Positions 1-11,344 are shown, numbered from the stretch's first letter. The stretch: DNA of 64,000 nucleotides from Candidatus Vecturithrix granuli (GCA_000739535.1 DF820464.1:1-64000); one strand, 5' to 3'. Translations and numbers: made by a program. The notes: a model not told the origin generated them from the sequence alone.

Positions 1-158
1 CAAAGAGCTAACACAGTTAAAAACAATGTATAATATCTGACTTTTTTATATGAGTGCGTAATGTGAGTTATTCATAGATGAATCCGGATGGAAGAAATAG
101 AAATTTTAGGATTATTCAGTGAAGTTGACAATAATTTTTAATTTTTGTGTTACGAATC

Positions 159-187
159 TTGACATTTTTATACACTATTTACATAAA
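159..187 (+). promoter_or_regulatory. Candidate sigma-70 promoter of the cobalt/nickel ECF operon
   Basis: TTGACA at 159-164 is followed after 17 nt by CATAAA at 182-187. A ribosome binding site AGAGG at 237-241 lies 8 nt before the ATG at 250. The leader is too short and lacks the conserved elements of a cobalamin or NiCo riboswitch. The rest of 1-249 is AT-rich and shows no gene. Confidence 0.4.
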
Positions 188-249
188 GGTTTTGATAATT
201 TTCGCTACGACAAATCACTATAGACTTTATAGCTCAAGAGGAAAAGACT

Positions 250-1284
250 ATGCACATGGCAGATGCGTTACTCTCACCCGCGGTTGGCGGTACGATGTGG
301 GCGGCTACCGCAACCCTGATTGGGTACAGTACGAAAAAAGTACAACAAACCCTTGACGATTCAACAACCCCTCTGATGGGGGTTTTAGGGGCGTTTATTT
401 TTGCGGCGCAAATGATTAATTTTACCATCCCGGCCACAGGTTCCAGCGGACATCTTGGCGGCGGCATGATTCTGGCGATTTTGCTTGGGCCTCCTGCCGC
501 CTTTCTGACGATGGCGTCTGTCCTGACGATTCAGTCGCTCTTTTTTGCCGATGGCGGCTTGCTTGCTCTGGGGTGTAATATCTTCAATCTGGGATTTTTT
601 CCATGCTTTCTTGTCTATCCGTTGATTTACCAGAAAATTGCCGGAAACCATCCGACCCGCGGCCGAATCGTCACAGGGAGCGTTATATCAGCAATTATTG
701 GACTGCAACTCGGCGCGTTTGGGGTGGTGCTCGAAACGATGTTTTCCGGAATTTCAGAGCTTCCTTTTACGCAATTTGTTCTGCTCATGCAGCCGATTCA
801 TCTGGCCATTGGCGTTGTCGAAGGGCTGGCAACGGCGGCTGTTATCATGTTTATCTGGCAGGCGCGGCCTGAACTGCTTGAACGAGCAACCCCGGGCGCT
901 GGGGTGAAACGTTTTGCCATCAAGCCAGTACTTGTGGGATTGATCGCTGCCACGATCTTAACGGCCGGAATCCTCTCCTGGTTTGCTTCAGCGCACCCGG
1001 ATGGGTTGGAATGGGCCATGTTCCATACAGCCGGAACAGAAGAATTGGAAACGCCTGAAAATAGCATCTATTCCTCACTTGCGACTATTCAGGAGAAAAC
1101 AGCCATATTGCCGGATTATAGTTTTAAAAAACCGGAAACTCAGACAGAGGAGAAGAGCGAAACCTGGCCTGCTGTTGATCCAGGAACCAGCGTGTCAGGA
1201 TTAGTGGGTGGAGCGGTCGTTTTCCTCATCGCTATGGGGATTGGCTTTGGGCTGAAGGGAAAAAAGAGCGGGGCAATGTCATAA
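250..1284 (+). CDS. ECF cobalt/nickel transporter S component, CbiM/NikM fused to a PDGLE (CbiN/NikN-like) domain
   Basis: Membrane substrate-binding component of an energy-coupling-factor importer for Co2+ or Ni2+. The 344-residue protein begins MHMADALLSP. The N-terminal Met-His of this family helps bind the metal, which strongly fixes the start, and the SGHLGGG motif around residues 66-72 supplies a further family histidine. About six membrane helices fill residues 10-245. A PDGLE motif at 250-254, a soluble loop and a last helix near 318-338 form the CbiN/NikN-like part, here fused rather than separate. It is first in a three-gene operon with cbiQ (9 nt away) and cbiO. No cobalamin-synthesis gene, hydrogenase, urease or NikR gene is in the window, so Co2+ and Ni2+ cannot be told apart. 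Confidence 0.9.
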   Translation: MHMADALLSPAVGGTMWAATATLIGYSTKKVQQTLDDSTTPLMGVLGAFIFAAQMINFTIPATGSSGHLGGGMILAILLGPPAAFLTMASVLTIQSLFFADGGLLALGCNIFNLGFFPCFLVYPLIYQKIAGNHPTRGRIVTGSVISAIIGLQLGAFGVVLETMFSGISELPFTQFVLLMQPIHLAIGVVEGLATAAVIMFIWQARPELLERATPGAGVKRFAIKPVLVGLIAATILTAGILSWFASAHPDGLEWAMFHTAGTEELETPENSIYSSLATIQEKTAILPDYSFKKPETQTEEKSETWPAVDPGTSVSGLVGGAVVFLIAMGIGFGLKGKKSGAMS

Positions 1285-1293
1285 TTTGATCAC

Positions 1294-2100
1294 ATGGCAA
1301 CACTTGAATCAACATTTTTTGATCTGGGGTACATTGAGACGCTTGCGCAACAGCAGACAGCCATTCATCAACTGGACCCTCGCGCCAAGCTGCTCACAAC
1401 CCTGATGTTTCTTGTAACTGTGATGTCTTTTAGACGGTATGAGCTTTCAGGGCTTATACCGTTTTTTCTCTACCCTCTTGTCATCGTCAGAGCAGGCAAT
1501 CTGCCCTCGGTTTATCTGGTCAAAAGAATTGGTGTTGTGCTCCCGTTTGTAGGGTTGATTGGTATCTTCAACCCTCTTTTTGATCAGACCATCATCATGC
1601 AACTCGGGCCAGTTGCTATTTCAGGCGGGTGGGTGTCATTTCTTTCAATTGTGCTGCGTTGTCTGCTCACGGTCTTCGCAGTCCTGATTTTGATTGCCAC
1701 GACAGGATTTTACAGGATATGCACCGCGTTAGAGCGCATCGGTGTGCCAAACATGTTTGCCGTCCAACTCCTGTTTGTTTACAGATATCTGTTTGTTCTG
1801 ATTGATGAAGCCAGCCGCATGGCGCGAGCGCGAGCGCTGCGCTCCTTTTCCAGGAAAGGGTTCGGCCTCAAAACCTGGGGATCATTAACCGGGCATCTGC
1901 TGCTGCGAACGCTCGACCGCGCACAGCGGATTCATCTGGCAATGTTAGTCCGAGGGTTTGACGGAAAAATCCGACTTGCACGTCACGAAACCCTTCAGAT
2001 ACGAGACATCGTGTTTGTGCTTGGATGGTCAAGTCTATTCATCATGCTGCGCCTGTATAATCTGTCAATGCTGATAGGAAACATGTTAACCACCATGTGA
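1294..2100 (+). CDS. cbiQ: ECF transporter transmembrane coupling protein CbiQ/EcfT
   Basis: Transmembrane scaffold of the ECF importer; it couples ATP hydrolysis by the two ATPases to toppling of the S component. At 268 residues it has the usual size, with several hydrophobic segments between residues 32 and 170. It carries both coupling-helix signatures: an Ala-Arg-Ala segment (MARAR, 176-180) and a second Arg-Gly motif (AMLVRGF, 216-222), which dock into grooves on the ATPases. It starts 9 nt after cbiM and ends 4 nt before cbiO, so the three are cotranscribed. NikQ is an equally valid name because the metal is not known. Confidence 0.88.
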   Translation: MATLESTFFDLGYIETLAQQQTAIHQLDPRAKLLTTLMFLVTVMSFRRYELSGLIPFFLYPLVIVRAGNLPSVYLVKRIGVVLPFVGLIGIFNPLFDQTIIMQLGPVAISGGWVSFLSIVLRCLLTVFAVLILIATTGFYRICTALERIGVPNMFAVQLLFVYRYLFVLIDEASRMARARALRSFSRKGFGLKTWGSLTGHLLLRTLDRAQRIHLAMLVRGFDGKIRLARHETLQIRDIVFVLGWSSLFIMLRLYNLSMLIGNMLTTM

Positions 2101-2104
2101 CGCC

Positions 2105-2854
2105 ATGAGCCATCATATTATTGAAATACACAACCTGGAATATGCCTATCCTGATGGCACACTTGCCCTGCGAGGGGCTTCGTTTCGAATTACTCACGGA
2201 GAGTCAGTGGCCTTGATCGGCGCCAATGGGGCCGGAAAATCAACGCTGCTGCTGCATTTAAACGGGTGTCTGACTCCGACAAAAGGCAGCGTGCGCATTG
2301 GGGATATTCCGGTCATGAAGAGTACTTTGCCAACCATTCGACGCACTGTGGGGATGGTGTTTCAGAATCCTGATGATCAATTGTTTATGCCCACGGTGTA
2401 TGATGACGTGGCGTTTGGCCCTTTAAATTTAGGGCTTCCGGTGGAAGAAATCGAAAAAAGAGTAAAGGATGCCCTTTCGCTCGTTGGGCTTGCACATATT
2501 AAGGAGAAATCGCCCTACCGGCTGTCAGCAGGTCAAAAACGATCAGTCGCCATTGCAACAGTGTTGTCGACGAGTCCCAATATTTTAGTAATGGACGAAC
2601 CAAGTTCAAACCTTGATCCAAAGTCCAGACGGAATTTGATCAATTTACTCAAAACCTTTACCCACACGAAAATTATTGCTACCCATGATCTTGACATGGT
2701 CTTAGACTTGTGCGAACGGACAATTATTCTACATCAAGGTCAGATTATGGCCGATGGGGCCACTGTGGAATTGTTCCAGGACGTTGGGCTTTTAGAGGAA
2801 AGTCATTTGGAACAACCGTTTCGCTTGGCAGCAATAATAGCAAAAGAGTTCTGA
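2105..2854 (+). CDS. cbiO: ECF transporter ATP-binding protein CbiO/EcfA
   Basis: Cytoplasmic ATPase that powers cobalt/nickel uptake, probably as a homodimer because only one ATPase gene is present. The 249 residues contain Walker A GANGAGKST (39-47), Q-loop Gln87, the signature LSAGQ (140-144; Ala replaces the more usual first Gly), Walker B LVMDE (161-165) and the switch His194. The sequence after the D-loop (SSNLD) fits the EcfA/CbiO branch. It starts 4 nt after cbiQ and is last in the operon; 2855-3089 contains no further gene and no clear terminator hairpin. Confidence 0.92.
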   Translation: MSHHIIEIHNLEYAYPDGTLALRGASFRITHGESVALIGANGAGKSTLLLHLNGCLTPTKGSVRIGDIPVMKSTLPTIRRTVGMVFQNPDDQLFMPTVYDDVAFGPLNLGLPVEEIEKRVKDALSLVGLAHIKEKSPYRLSAGQKRSVAIATVLSTSPNILVMDEPSSNLDPKSRRNLINLLKTFTHTKIIATHDLDMVLDLCERTIILHQGQIMADGATVELFQDVGLLEESHLEQPFRLAAIIAKEF

Positions 2855-3089
2855 TGTTCAGCGTTCCGCTTTTATTGGCAATTGTCAGGTAGAAATTCAC
2901 ATGGGAGGGTTATCCACAAGCCGGTCTCGCGCCTTCTTCCATAAAAACTCCGCCGCAGATCAGATTCACCCCGAATTTACATAATTATTTTACAATTTTC
3001 TTTGACTTTAATTGCTGAACATTTCTATAAGTCGAAAAGTATCAGAAAATTTTTGCTTATACTTCCTTGTAGTAACTGAGGAGCAAACA

Positions 3090-4226
3090 ATGAAACGTTT
3101 AGTTTTTATCGCCCTGCTCATGGCTGTGTGCGTGCTCTTCATGCTGTCTGGCTGCCGTCGTTCGCCGGAACAAGAGGTTGAAGCGCAAAAAATCGAAACA
3201 GCCGTGCCGGTGATGGTGTATGTCACCCAACCCACGTCGATCAGCCGCTATATTAAATTGACTGGCGGGCTTGAAGCGGAAAATGAAGCCCTGGTGCTGA
3301 GTAAGAGCGGCGAAAGAATTGATAAAGTGCTGGTCAAAATCGGCGATGAGGTTGCAGTGGATCAGGTGCTTATACTGCAATCCCATCAAATTCTACAGCA
3401 AGGCATTGCGCAGGCCGAAGCCGCTCTGCGGGCAGCGAACGCCCAGTACGAACAGGCGCGGCGCGATTACGCCCGCATTCAACAACTCTTCCAGGAAAAG
3501 ATCTCCAGTAAACAACAGTTTGATCAGGCGCAAACCCAGTTGAAAGCCGCCAAGTCAAGCGTTGAACAAGCCTCCGCCCTTGTAAAACAGGCTATAGAAC
3601 AATATGAGAACAGCGTCGTCAAAGCTCCGATTGCCGGAACCGTCGCCATGATTTTTTACGAAGAGGGGCAGATCGCGCCGGTCGGACAGCCGGTGATCAA
3701 AATTACCCATACCAGCGCGGTCAAGGCCAAACTGTATGTGCCTGAAATTGATCTGGCCGCAATTGAGATCGGGCAGCAGGCGATCGCGACCTTTCCGGCC
3801 TTTCCTGATCTTGAATTCGTGGGCGAGATTACACGCCTGGATGAGGCTGTTGATCCGCAGAAACGTGCGTTAGGGATTGAGGTGCGCATTGACAACTCGC
3901 ACCCTCTTTTGCGCTCAGGGTTATTCGGACAATTCCTGATTGAAACCGAACGGCATGAGAACGCGCTTACGATTACCGATACAGCGGTCATGCCCCAGAC
4001 TGAAATCAAATTGGATACGCTGGGCAAACAGACTTCGTTTACGACCTATTATGTGTATGTGGTGGAGAACGAACGCGTGCAAAAACGCGAGGTGACGCCC
4101 GGTATTTACGCGCGGGGACAAATTGAGATCATCTCTGGCTTGAGTGCGGGCGAAGCCATAGTTGTGGTCGGGCAGAATATTGTCAAGGAAGGCGATCTGG
4201 TCAAGATTGTCGAAACTACAGAATAA
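3090..4226 (+). CDS. RND efflux periplasmic adaptor lipoprotein (HlyD/AcrA family)
   Basis: Membrane-fusion protein that links an inner-membrane RND pump to an outer-membrane channel. I start it at ATG 3090, preceded by GAGGAG at 3078-3083, giving 378 residues. The open frame extends 26 codons upstream, but this start gives a clean lipoprotein signal: MKR, a hydrophobic core, then lipobox LSGC with Cys22. The mature part has a biotinyl-lipoyl half near residues 70-100, a Gln/Ala-rich alpha-hairpin (about 105-180), the second lipoyl half (KAPIAGTVA) and a beta-barrel and membrane-proximal domain. The pump gene follows 12 nt downstream. No TolC-type gene is present. Confidence 0.9.
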   Translation: MKRLVFIALLMAVCVLFMLSGCRRSPEQEVEAQKIETAVPVMVYVTQPTSISRYIKLTGGLEAENEALVLSKSGERIDKVLVKIGDEVAVDQVLILQSHQILQQGIAQAEAALRAANAQYEQARRDYARIQQLFQEKISSKQQFDQAQTQLKAAKSSVEQASALVKQAIEQYENSVVKAPIAGTVAMIFYEEGQIAPVGQPVIKITHTSAVKAKLYVPEIDLAAIEIGQQAIATFPAFPDLEFVGEITRLDEAVDPQKRALGIEVRIDNSHPLLRSGLFGQFLIETERHENALTITDTAVMPQTEIKLDTLGKQTSFTTYYVYVVENERVQKREVTPGIYARGQIEIISGLSAGEAIVVVGQNIVKEGDLVKIVETTE

Positions 4227-4238
4227 GGCAGAGCCATC

Positions 4239-7200
4239 ATGCAACTATCGAAATTTTCAATCCGGCGCAGCGTGACTACCACAATGATCTATCTGATTGT
4301 GGTGGGATTTGGGATTTTTTCTCTGACTCAGCTCAAAATTGATCTGTTTCCAGACTTATCCTTTCCGGTGATTGCCGTTATTACGAATTACCGTGGCGTA
4401 GGACCCGAAGACATCGAAAATCTGGTGACGCGCCCGTTGGAAGGTGCGGTTTCAGCCACTCAAAACATTGAAACGGTGACTTCGCAATCCCTGGAAGGCG
4501 CGTCGTTGATTATTTTGGAATTTGCCTGGGGTACGGATATGGATGTGGCCGAGACCGATGTGCGTAACCGCATTGATTTGGTGCGCGACGCTCTGCCCGA
4601 TGAGGCCGATGAACCGCTGGTGGTGGCCTTTGATCCGTCGTTAATGCCGGTTATGTATCTCTCCCTCAGTTCCCCGAACCTGGGATCGACCGAACTCCGT
4701 AATCTGGCGGAAGACAAAGTCCAACCGCTGTTAGAGCGTGTGCCCGGCGTCGCATCGCTCCAGATTATCGGCGGTCTGCAGCGCCAGATTAACATCAAAC
4801 TCAACCCTCTCCTGCTGGCGGCCTATCGCCTGTCGCCTGATGACGTGGTGACCACCCTGCGAGGCCAGGCCGGTTTGTTTCCGGCCGGGAAGATTGAAAC
4901 TTCGACCCGCAAATTCAATCTGCGGCTCTACAGCGAGTTCCGTTCGATCGAGGCTATCCGCGAAACCGTGTTGAAATTACAAGATGGTCTGCCAGTGTTG
5001 GTCAAAGATGTGGCGGAAGTGGAAGACGGATACCAGGAATTGCTGATGGACGTGCGCGTAAACGCCAAATCGGGCATTGCGCTGCTGGTGTCAAAACAAT
5101 CCGATGCCAATACAGTGCAGACGGCGACCAGAATCAAAGAGGCTTTGCCCGGCATTACTGCTCTGCTCCCCCAGGGTACGCGATTCAGCACAATTTTCGA
5201 TCAGTCCGAATTTATTCTCCTATCAGTCGGAAATCTGAGCAGCACGGCTACCATTGCCTTTGTCCTCGCAGTCCTGGTGATTTACATTTTTTTGCGGAAC
5301 TGGCGCGGCAGCTTCATTATAGGTGTGGCTATTCCGATCTCTGTCATTACGACCTTTGGCGTGCTCATGCTGGCCGACCTGACGTTGAATGTAATTTCCA
5401 TGGCCGGTCTGGCCCTGGCGATTGGTATGCTAGTAGATAACTCCATCGTGGCCCTGGAAAATATTTACCGTCACCGGGAAATGGGAAAATCTATAATTCT
5501 GGCCGCCGATGAAGGCGCGTCTGAAGTCGGGATGCCGATTATTGCTTCCACCCTGACCACCCTGGCCGTGTTTGTGCCGGTGCTCTTTGTACCGGGCATT
5601 ACCGGTCAACTCTTCCGCGATATGGTGATCACAATTTCGTTTAGCTTAAGCGTCTCGCTCCTGGTGGCACTGACGCTGGTGCCTATGCTGTCCTCAAAAA
5701 TTCTGCATGTTTACAGCGCTGCCGAAAAAGCCAGACAGGGCTGGTTCAAACGCCTGCTTGACCGGTTGTTCGACCAAGGACTTACGCGGGTCTATAGTGC
5801 GATCCTGCACTGGGCTATTCATCATAAATTGATCGTAATCGTGCTGGTTATTGCGGCGTTTATCGGGTCCCTGCTACTTATCCCATCGTTAGGCGGCGAT
5901 TTTATGCCCCGTAATGATGAGGGTATGATTGAGTTCAATGTGGACATGGCGGCGGGTACGCCGTTGACGGTCTTGCGCCAGATGGCCTTGCGGGTAGAAC
6001 AGATCATCGCTGAAGAGACCCCGGAACGCGATAGCCTATTTGTGAATTTTGGCGAGCAGGAAGGCTTTGGGGCCATGGGCGGCGGCACTAGCAGCACCAT
6101 TCATGCGGTGATCCGCTTAACGCCCCTGTCAGAGCGCGAACGCAGCCAGTTTGCGATTGAAGATCGTCTGCGGGAGCGCCTGGCTGAATTGCCGGGTGTC
6201 AGTTTTACGATTGAACAGCATCAGGGTATGGGCATGGGCGGAAAAGCCATTGAGGTCAAGATTATCGGCTATGATCTGGATCGCGCCCGCGTGATTGCGA
6301 ACCAGATCAAAATCAAAATGGAACAGGTCAAAGGGTTTGTGGACGTCGAACTGAATGTCACTGAAAGTCTGCCCCAGCTTCAGGTGCACTTAAATCAGAA
6401 CATCCTCAATGATTTTCATCTCTCCGGTCTGCAAGTCGCCAGCATCGTGTCAACTGCGATTGAAGGCAAAACCGCCGTGACCTACCGTGAAGCCGGGGAT
6501 GAATATAATGTCAATGTCCGGCTGGCGCCGCAATACCGCGAAAACCGCGAGGCCCTGGGTGAATTACTGATTCCGGTGCCCGCAGGGACTATGGTTCCGC
6601 TGCGTCAGTTAGGCGTGGTGCAAGAAGCGCTGTCGCCCCCCACAATTTTCCGTGAGAATCAGGATCGCTATATCTCTGTGGGATGTAACCTCTCAGGTAT
6701 TGATTTGAGCCACGCCACGCAAGCAGTACGCGCCATCCTGGCTGACACTCCGATCCCCTCGGATTTCACCGTTGTCATTGGCGGCAACGCTGAGGACCAG
6801 CAGGAAGCCAATATGTACCTGGGCATTGCGTTTATGGTCGCTGTGGCTCTGGTGTATATGGTGATGGCTTCACAGTTCGAATCCCTGGTTGACCCGTTTA
6901 TCATTATGTTTACCGTTCCGCTGTCAGTGATTGGCGTGCTCGGATTTTTGTTTCTGACCAACACCACGCTGAGCGTGATGGCCCTGGTGGGGATGGTAAT
7001 GCTGGTCGGGATTGTGGTCAATAACGGCATTGTGCTGGTGGATTATATTAACCAGTTACGTGCCCGCGGGGAAGAGCTTTATCAGGCCGTGGAAGACTGC
7101 GGCGCGGCGCGTTTGCGCCCGGTGTTAATGACCGCCCTGACCACAATTCTGAGCATGGTGCCCCTGGCTTTAGAAATCGGATCAGGTTCGGAAAGTTGGT

Positions 7201-7376
7201 CGCCTCTGGCGCGGGCGGTCATCGGAGGATTAAGCACCACGACTCTGTTGACTTTGATTGTCATTCCGGTAATGTATATCCTCTCCGAACATTTCGGCGA
7301 GCGTATCCGTAAACTGCTGATGCACACGAGACAAGACCACCGTTTTCAACAAGGCCCGGCCGAACAACCGGAGTGA
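4239..7376 (+). CDS. RND multidrug efflux pump, HAE1/AcrB-type inner-membrane permease
   Basis: Proton-driven exporter of 1045 residues, the normal size for the HAE1 family. It has the expected duplicated layout: an N-terminal helix (residues 12-30), a large periplasmic loop, helices 2-6, a helical spacer, helix 7, a second periplasmic loop and helices 8-12. The helix-4 motif reads GMLVDNSIVALEN, giving one membrane Asp followed by Asn rather than the Asp-Asp of E. coli AcrB; this VDN form is common in HAE1 relatives. The Gly-rich, Met-containing loop (GFGAMGGG, GMGMGG) resembles other members. Ribosome binding site AAGG is at 4225-4228. It forms an operon with the adaptor; the substrate is unknown. 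Confidence 0.92.
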   Translation: MQLSKFSIRRSVTTTMIYLIVVGFGIFSLTQLKIDLFPDLSFPVIAVITNYRGVGPEDIENLVTRPLEGAVSATQNIETVTSQSLEGASLIILEFAWGTDMDVAETDVRNRIDLVRDALPDEADEPLVVAFDPSLMPVMYLSLSSPNLGSTELRNLAEDKVQPLLERVPGVASLQIIGGLQRQINIKLNPLLLAAYRLSPDDVVTTLRGQAGLFPAGKIETSTRKFNLRLYSEFRSIEAIRETVLKLQDGLPVLVKDVAEVEDGYQELLMDVRVNAKSGIALLVSKQSDANTVQTATRIKEALPGITALLPQGTRFSTIFDQSEFILLSVGNLSSTATIAFVLAVLVIYIFLRNWRGSFIIGVAIPISVITTFGVLMLADLTLNVISMAGLALAIGMLVDNSIVALENIYRHREMGKSIILAADEGASEVGMPIIASTLTTLAVFVPVLFVPGITGQLFRDMVITISFSLSVSLLVALTLVPMLSSKILHVYSAAEKARQGWFKRLLDRLFDQGLTRVYSAILHWAIHHKLIVIVLVIAAFIGSLLLIPSLGGDFMPRNDEGMIEFNVDMAAGTPLTVLRQMALRVEQIIAEETPERDSLFVNFGEQEGFGAMGGGTSSTIHAVIRLTPLSERERSQFAIEDRLRERLAELPGVSFTIEQHQGMGMGGKAIEVKIIGYDLDRARVIANQIKIKMEQVKGFVDVELNVTESLPQLQVHLNQNILNDFHLSGLQVASIVSTAIEGKTAVTYREAGDEYNVNVRLAPQYRENREALGELLIPVPAGTMVPLRQLGVVQEALSPPTIFRENQDRYISVGCNLSGIDLSHATQAVRAILADTPIPSDFTVVIGGNAEDQQEANMYLGIAFMVAVALVYMVMASQFESLVDPFIIMFTVPLSVIGVLGFLFLTNTTLSVMALVGMVMLVGIVVNNGIVLVDYINQLRARGEELYQAVEDCGAARLRPVLMTALTTILSMVPLALEIGSGSESWSPLARAVIGGLSTTTLLTLIVIPVMYILSEHFGERIRKLLMHTRQDHRFQQGPAEQPE

Positions 7377-7671
7377 ATAAAGCACGACTTACGCACACCC
7401 CCTTTTATCTCTCCGCAAACGGCTGGCAGGGGTAGGTATAACTTGAGGTACAAAATCGTCCCCCTGGTCCCCTGGCGATCAATCACCAGTCTCAAATCGG
7501 AAGGATGCTGAAGTGCCCTCCGGAACTCAGCAGCCTGCTTCGGCTTTGAGACCGGCCATTGATGACTGGGCGAAAGATGTTTCAGCGCAAAAAACCTACC
7601 CCTGGCAGTCCGCAAGCGGGGTAAAGGGAATTTTTAGCTTGTTAACGCAATGCGCAACTTCGGATGACTAA

Positions 7672-7691
7672 CATCAGGCTTTAGCCTGATG
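7672..7691. repeat. Perfect 20-nt palindrome in the gap between pump and AIM24 genes
   Basis: CATCAGGCTTTAGCCTGATG is a perfect 9-bp inverted repeat around TT. It lies in the 377-nt gap 7377-7753, which holds no gene I can defend. A minus-strand open frame at 7346-7615 has no family resemblance and overlaps the pump gene. The hairpin has no run of T after it, so it is a poor terminator; it could be a REP-like element or an operator of the next gene. Confidence 0.5.
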
Positions 7692-7753
7692 ATGGGCTTT
7701 CTTGACGCGCCATAGATTTTTGTTGTTTCATTCAAGCAGGAGGATCATTAGGT

Positions 7754-8665
7754 ATGGCTAATGCTGATTTTTATGCGCAATCTTATGGCGAGAACTTTGG
7801 TTTGACGGGACCGACGGTTGCCAGGCAAGGGAAGGGACAAACCGGCCTGGAATACCAAATTATCGGGACCACCGTCCAAACGCTAATTTTACGGCTTGCC
7901 CCCGGGCAAACTGTCTATACGAGCACTGGCGGTATCGGCTGGATGAGCCAGAATATTCAGATGAACACCAGTACGCGCGGCGGCATGAGTACCGTGCTTA
8001 AACGCATGATTTCCGGCGGGTCGCTCTTTCTGGTAGAATATTTCACTCAGGAGGGTGAGGGACTGTTAGCTTTCACGTCGACTTTTCCGGGGCACACTGT
8101 GCCGGTGCACATCGAAGCCGATCAACCGATGATCGTCCAGCGCAATCGGCTCTTGTGCGCTGAAGCCAATATTGAACTCGGCGTTTGTTTGCAAAAAACA
8201 TTGAGCACCAGTCTGTTAGGCGGCTTAGATTTCGTCATGCAATGGCTTACCGGAACAGGAGCAGCATTTATCTGCCTCGATGGAGATAGCGTTATTTACA
8301 CGCTCGCCCCCGATCAGGTCTTGGGGGTTGATCCGGAGCTGATCGCCATGTATGACCCGACAGTGACCATTGATTTCGACGTGATCGATGGGTTTAAAAA
8401 TATCCTGTTTAGCGGTCGAAGAATCTGTCGAACTACATTGCGCGGCCCCGGACGGGTCTTTCTGCAAATGATGACCATCGAAAAACTCGTCAAAGCCATG
8501 ACTCCGTATTTCCCCAGGGCATCGAGCACGACCGATGGCGGGACCAGGGAACGCGCCCGCAGCACCGAGGAACAACGCGCCCCCAAAGAACGACGCGCCC
8601 CGGAAGAGCGGCGGCCACCCAAGAAAGATCGCCCCTCGGACGACACGTACCACATTATGGGTTGA
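7754..8665 (+). CDS. AIM24 / TIGR00266 family protein with charged C-terminal tail
   Basis: A 303-residue member of the AIM24-like beta-sandwich family, named for a mitochondrial protein; its bacterial role is not established. Family features are the Gly-rich first strand region (ARQGKGQTGLEYQI), a repeated Gly-rich triple-helix core up to about residue 235 (LFLVEYFTQEGEGLLAF, RGPGRVFLQ) and no signal peptide. The last roughly 45 residues differ: an Arg/Glu/Pro/Lys-rich low-complexity tail with near-repeats (EERRAP/KERRAPEERRPP) that is probably disordered. Start ATG 7754 has AGGAGG at 7739-7744. It seems monocistronic: the upstream pump is 377 nt away and katG is 333 nt downstream. Confidence 0.8.
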   Translation: MANADFYAQSYGENFGLTGPTVARQGKGQTGLEYQIIGTTVQTLILRLAPGQTVYTSTGGIGWMSQNIQMNTSTRGGMSTVLKRMISGGSLFLVEYFTQEGEGLLAFTSTFPGHTVPVHIEADQPMIVQRNRLLCAEANIELGVCLQKTLSTSLLGGLDFVMQWLTGTGAAFICLDGDSVIYTLAPDQVLGVDPELIAMYDPTVTIDFDVIDGFKNILFSGRRICRTTLRGPGRVFLQMMTIEKLVKAMTPYFPRASSTTDGGTRERARSTEEQRAPKERRAPEERRPPKKDRPSDDTYHIMG

Positions 8666-8700
8666 AGTGCATAAAAATTGGAGTGTTTTTCAGATAACAA

Positions 8701-8753
8701 CCGGAGTGCGAAAGCTCGACTTTCACTGTCAAAGAAGCGCTTTGACACTTCGG
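8701..8753. repeat. Dispersed palindromic repeat, AGGAGT family, copy 1 (diverged)
   Basis: CCGGAGTGCGAAAGCTC begins a 53-nt element that ends GCTTTGACACTTCGG. Two short hairpins sit between outer inverted ends. The GTGCGAAAGCTC and GTCAAAG/CTTTGAC blocks recur at 16717-16800 and 57081-57151. It lies in the 333-nt gap after the AIM24 gene, where no other gene was found. Confidence 0.6.
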
Positions 8754-8904
8754 TATCATCAACATACAAATTATTTTTACTCACATCCTTATAACAATGT
8801 TGCACAGAATGTTTCCTGTCGCCCAGGCAGATAAATATTGTAGGAACGACAAACGTTTACGGCGAAAAGATGAGTAAAATAGCCACTAAAATGAATAATT
8901 TTTC

Positions 8905-8938
8905 TTGACATAAATCAGAATAATTCTTATTCAAGAAT
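8905..8938 (+). promoter_or_regulatory. katG promoter overlapped by a PerR/Fur-like operator
   Basis: TTGACA (8905-8910) and a weak TATTCA (8928-8933), 17 nt apart, form a likely promoter. The spacer and -10 element overlap GAATAATTCTTATTC (8918-8932), an imperfect 7-1-7 inverted repeat matching 10 of 14 defined bases of the PerR box TTATAATnATTATAA. A second overlapping inverted repeat, ATTCTT-ATTC-AAGAAT, occupies 8923-8938. A repressor bound here would block RNA polymerase. PerR control of katG is well known in other bacteria; here it is inference. Confidence 0.5.
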
Positions 8939-8980
8939 GTAACATTAACACAATAGTTCGCTATACAAATTTAAATCTGA

Positions 8981-11209
<2,229 letters not shown>

Positions 11210-11277
11210 TTGTAGCATGAACGTCTTTGTGGGCTTCTGACAGGCCAACGAAAAAACAGTCAGATCATAAAATTACC

Positions 11278-11310
11278 AAAAACCGGGTTTTTTGAAAAAA
11301 CCCGGTTTTT
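11278..11310. terminator. Symmetrical hairpin, 33-nt family copy 1; likely katG terminator
   Basis: A5-CCGGG-T6-G-A6-CCCGG-T5: a 16-bp stem with a G+C core, flanked by A and T runs so that it could terminate on either strand. It lies 68 nt after katG and before the S41 peptidase gene. Two further 33-nt versions occur at 38868-38900 and 63394-63426. Confidence 0.7.
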
Positions 11311-11344
11311 AATAGAGCATTCGGCTCGAATAAAGGGAAATTCT

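Noticed and set aside
1-249. Cobalamin or NiCo riboswitch before the cobalt/nickel importer
   Set aside because: I looked for the B12-box and NiCo-type helices; neither is present in this AT-rich leader.
3012-3089. Longer start of the RND adaptor gene
   Set aside because: The extra 26 residues would bury the lipoprotein signal; ATG 3090 has a good ribosome binding site and an immediate signal sequence.
7346-7615. 89-residue minus-strand frame after the pump gene
   Set aside because: It overlaps the pump gene, has no ribosome binding site and no resemblance to any family.
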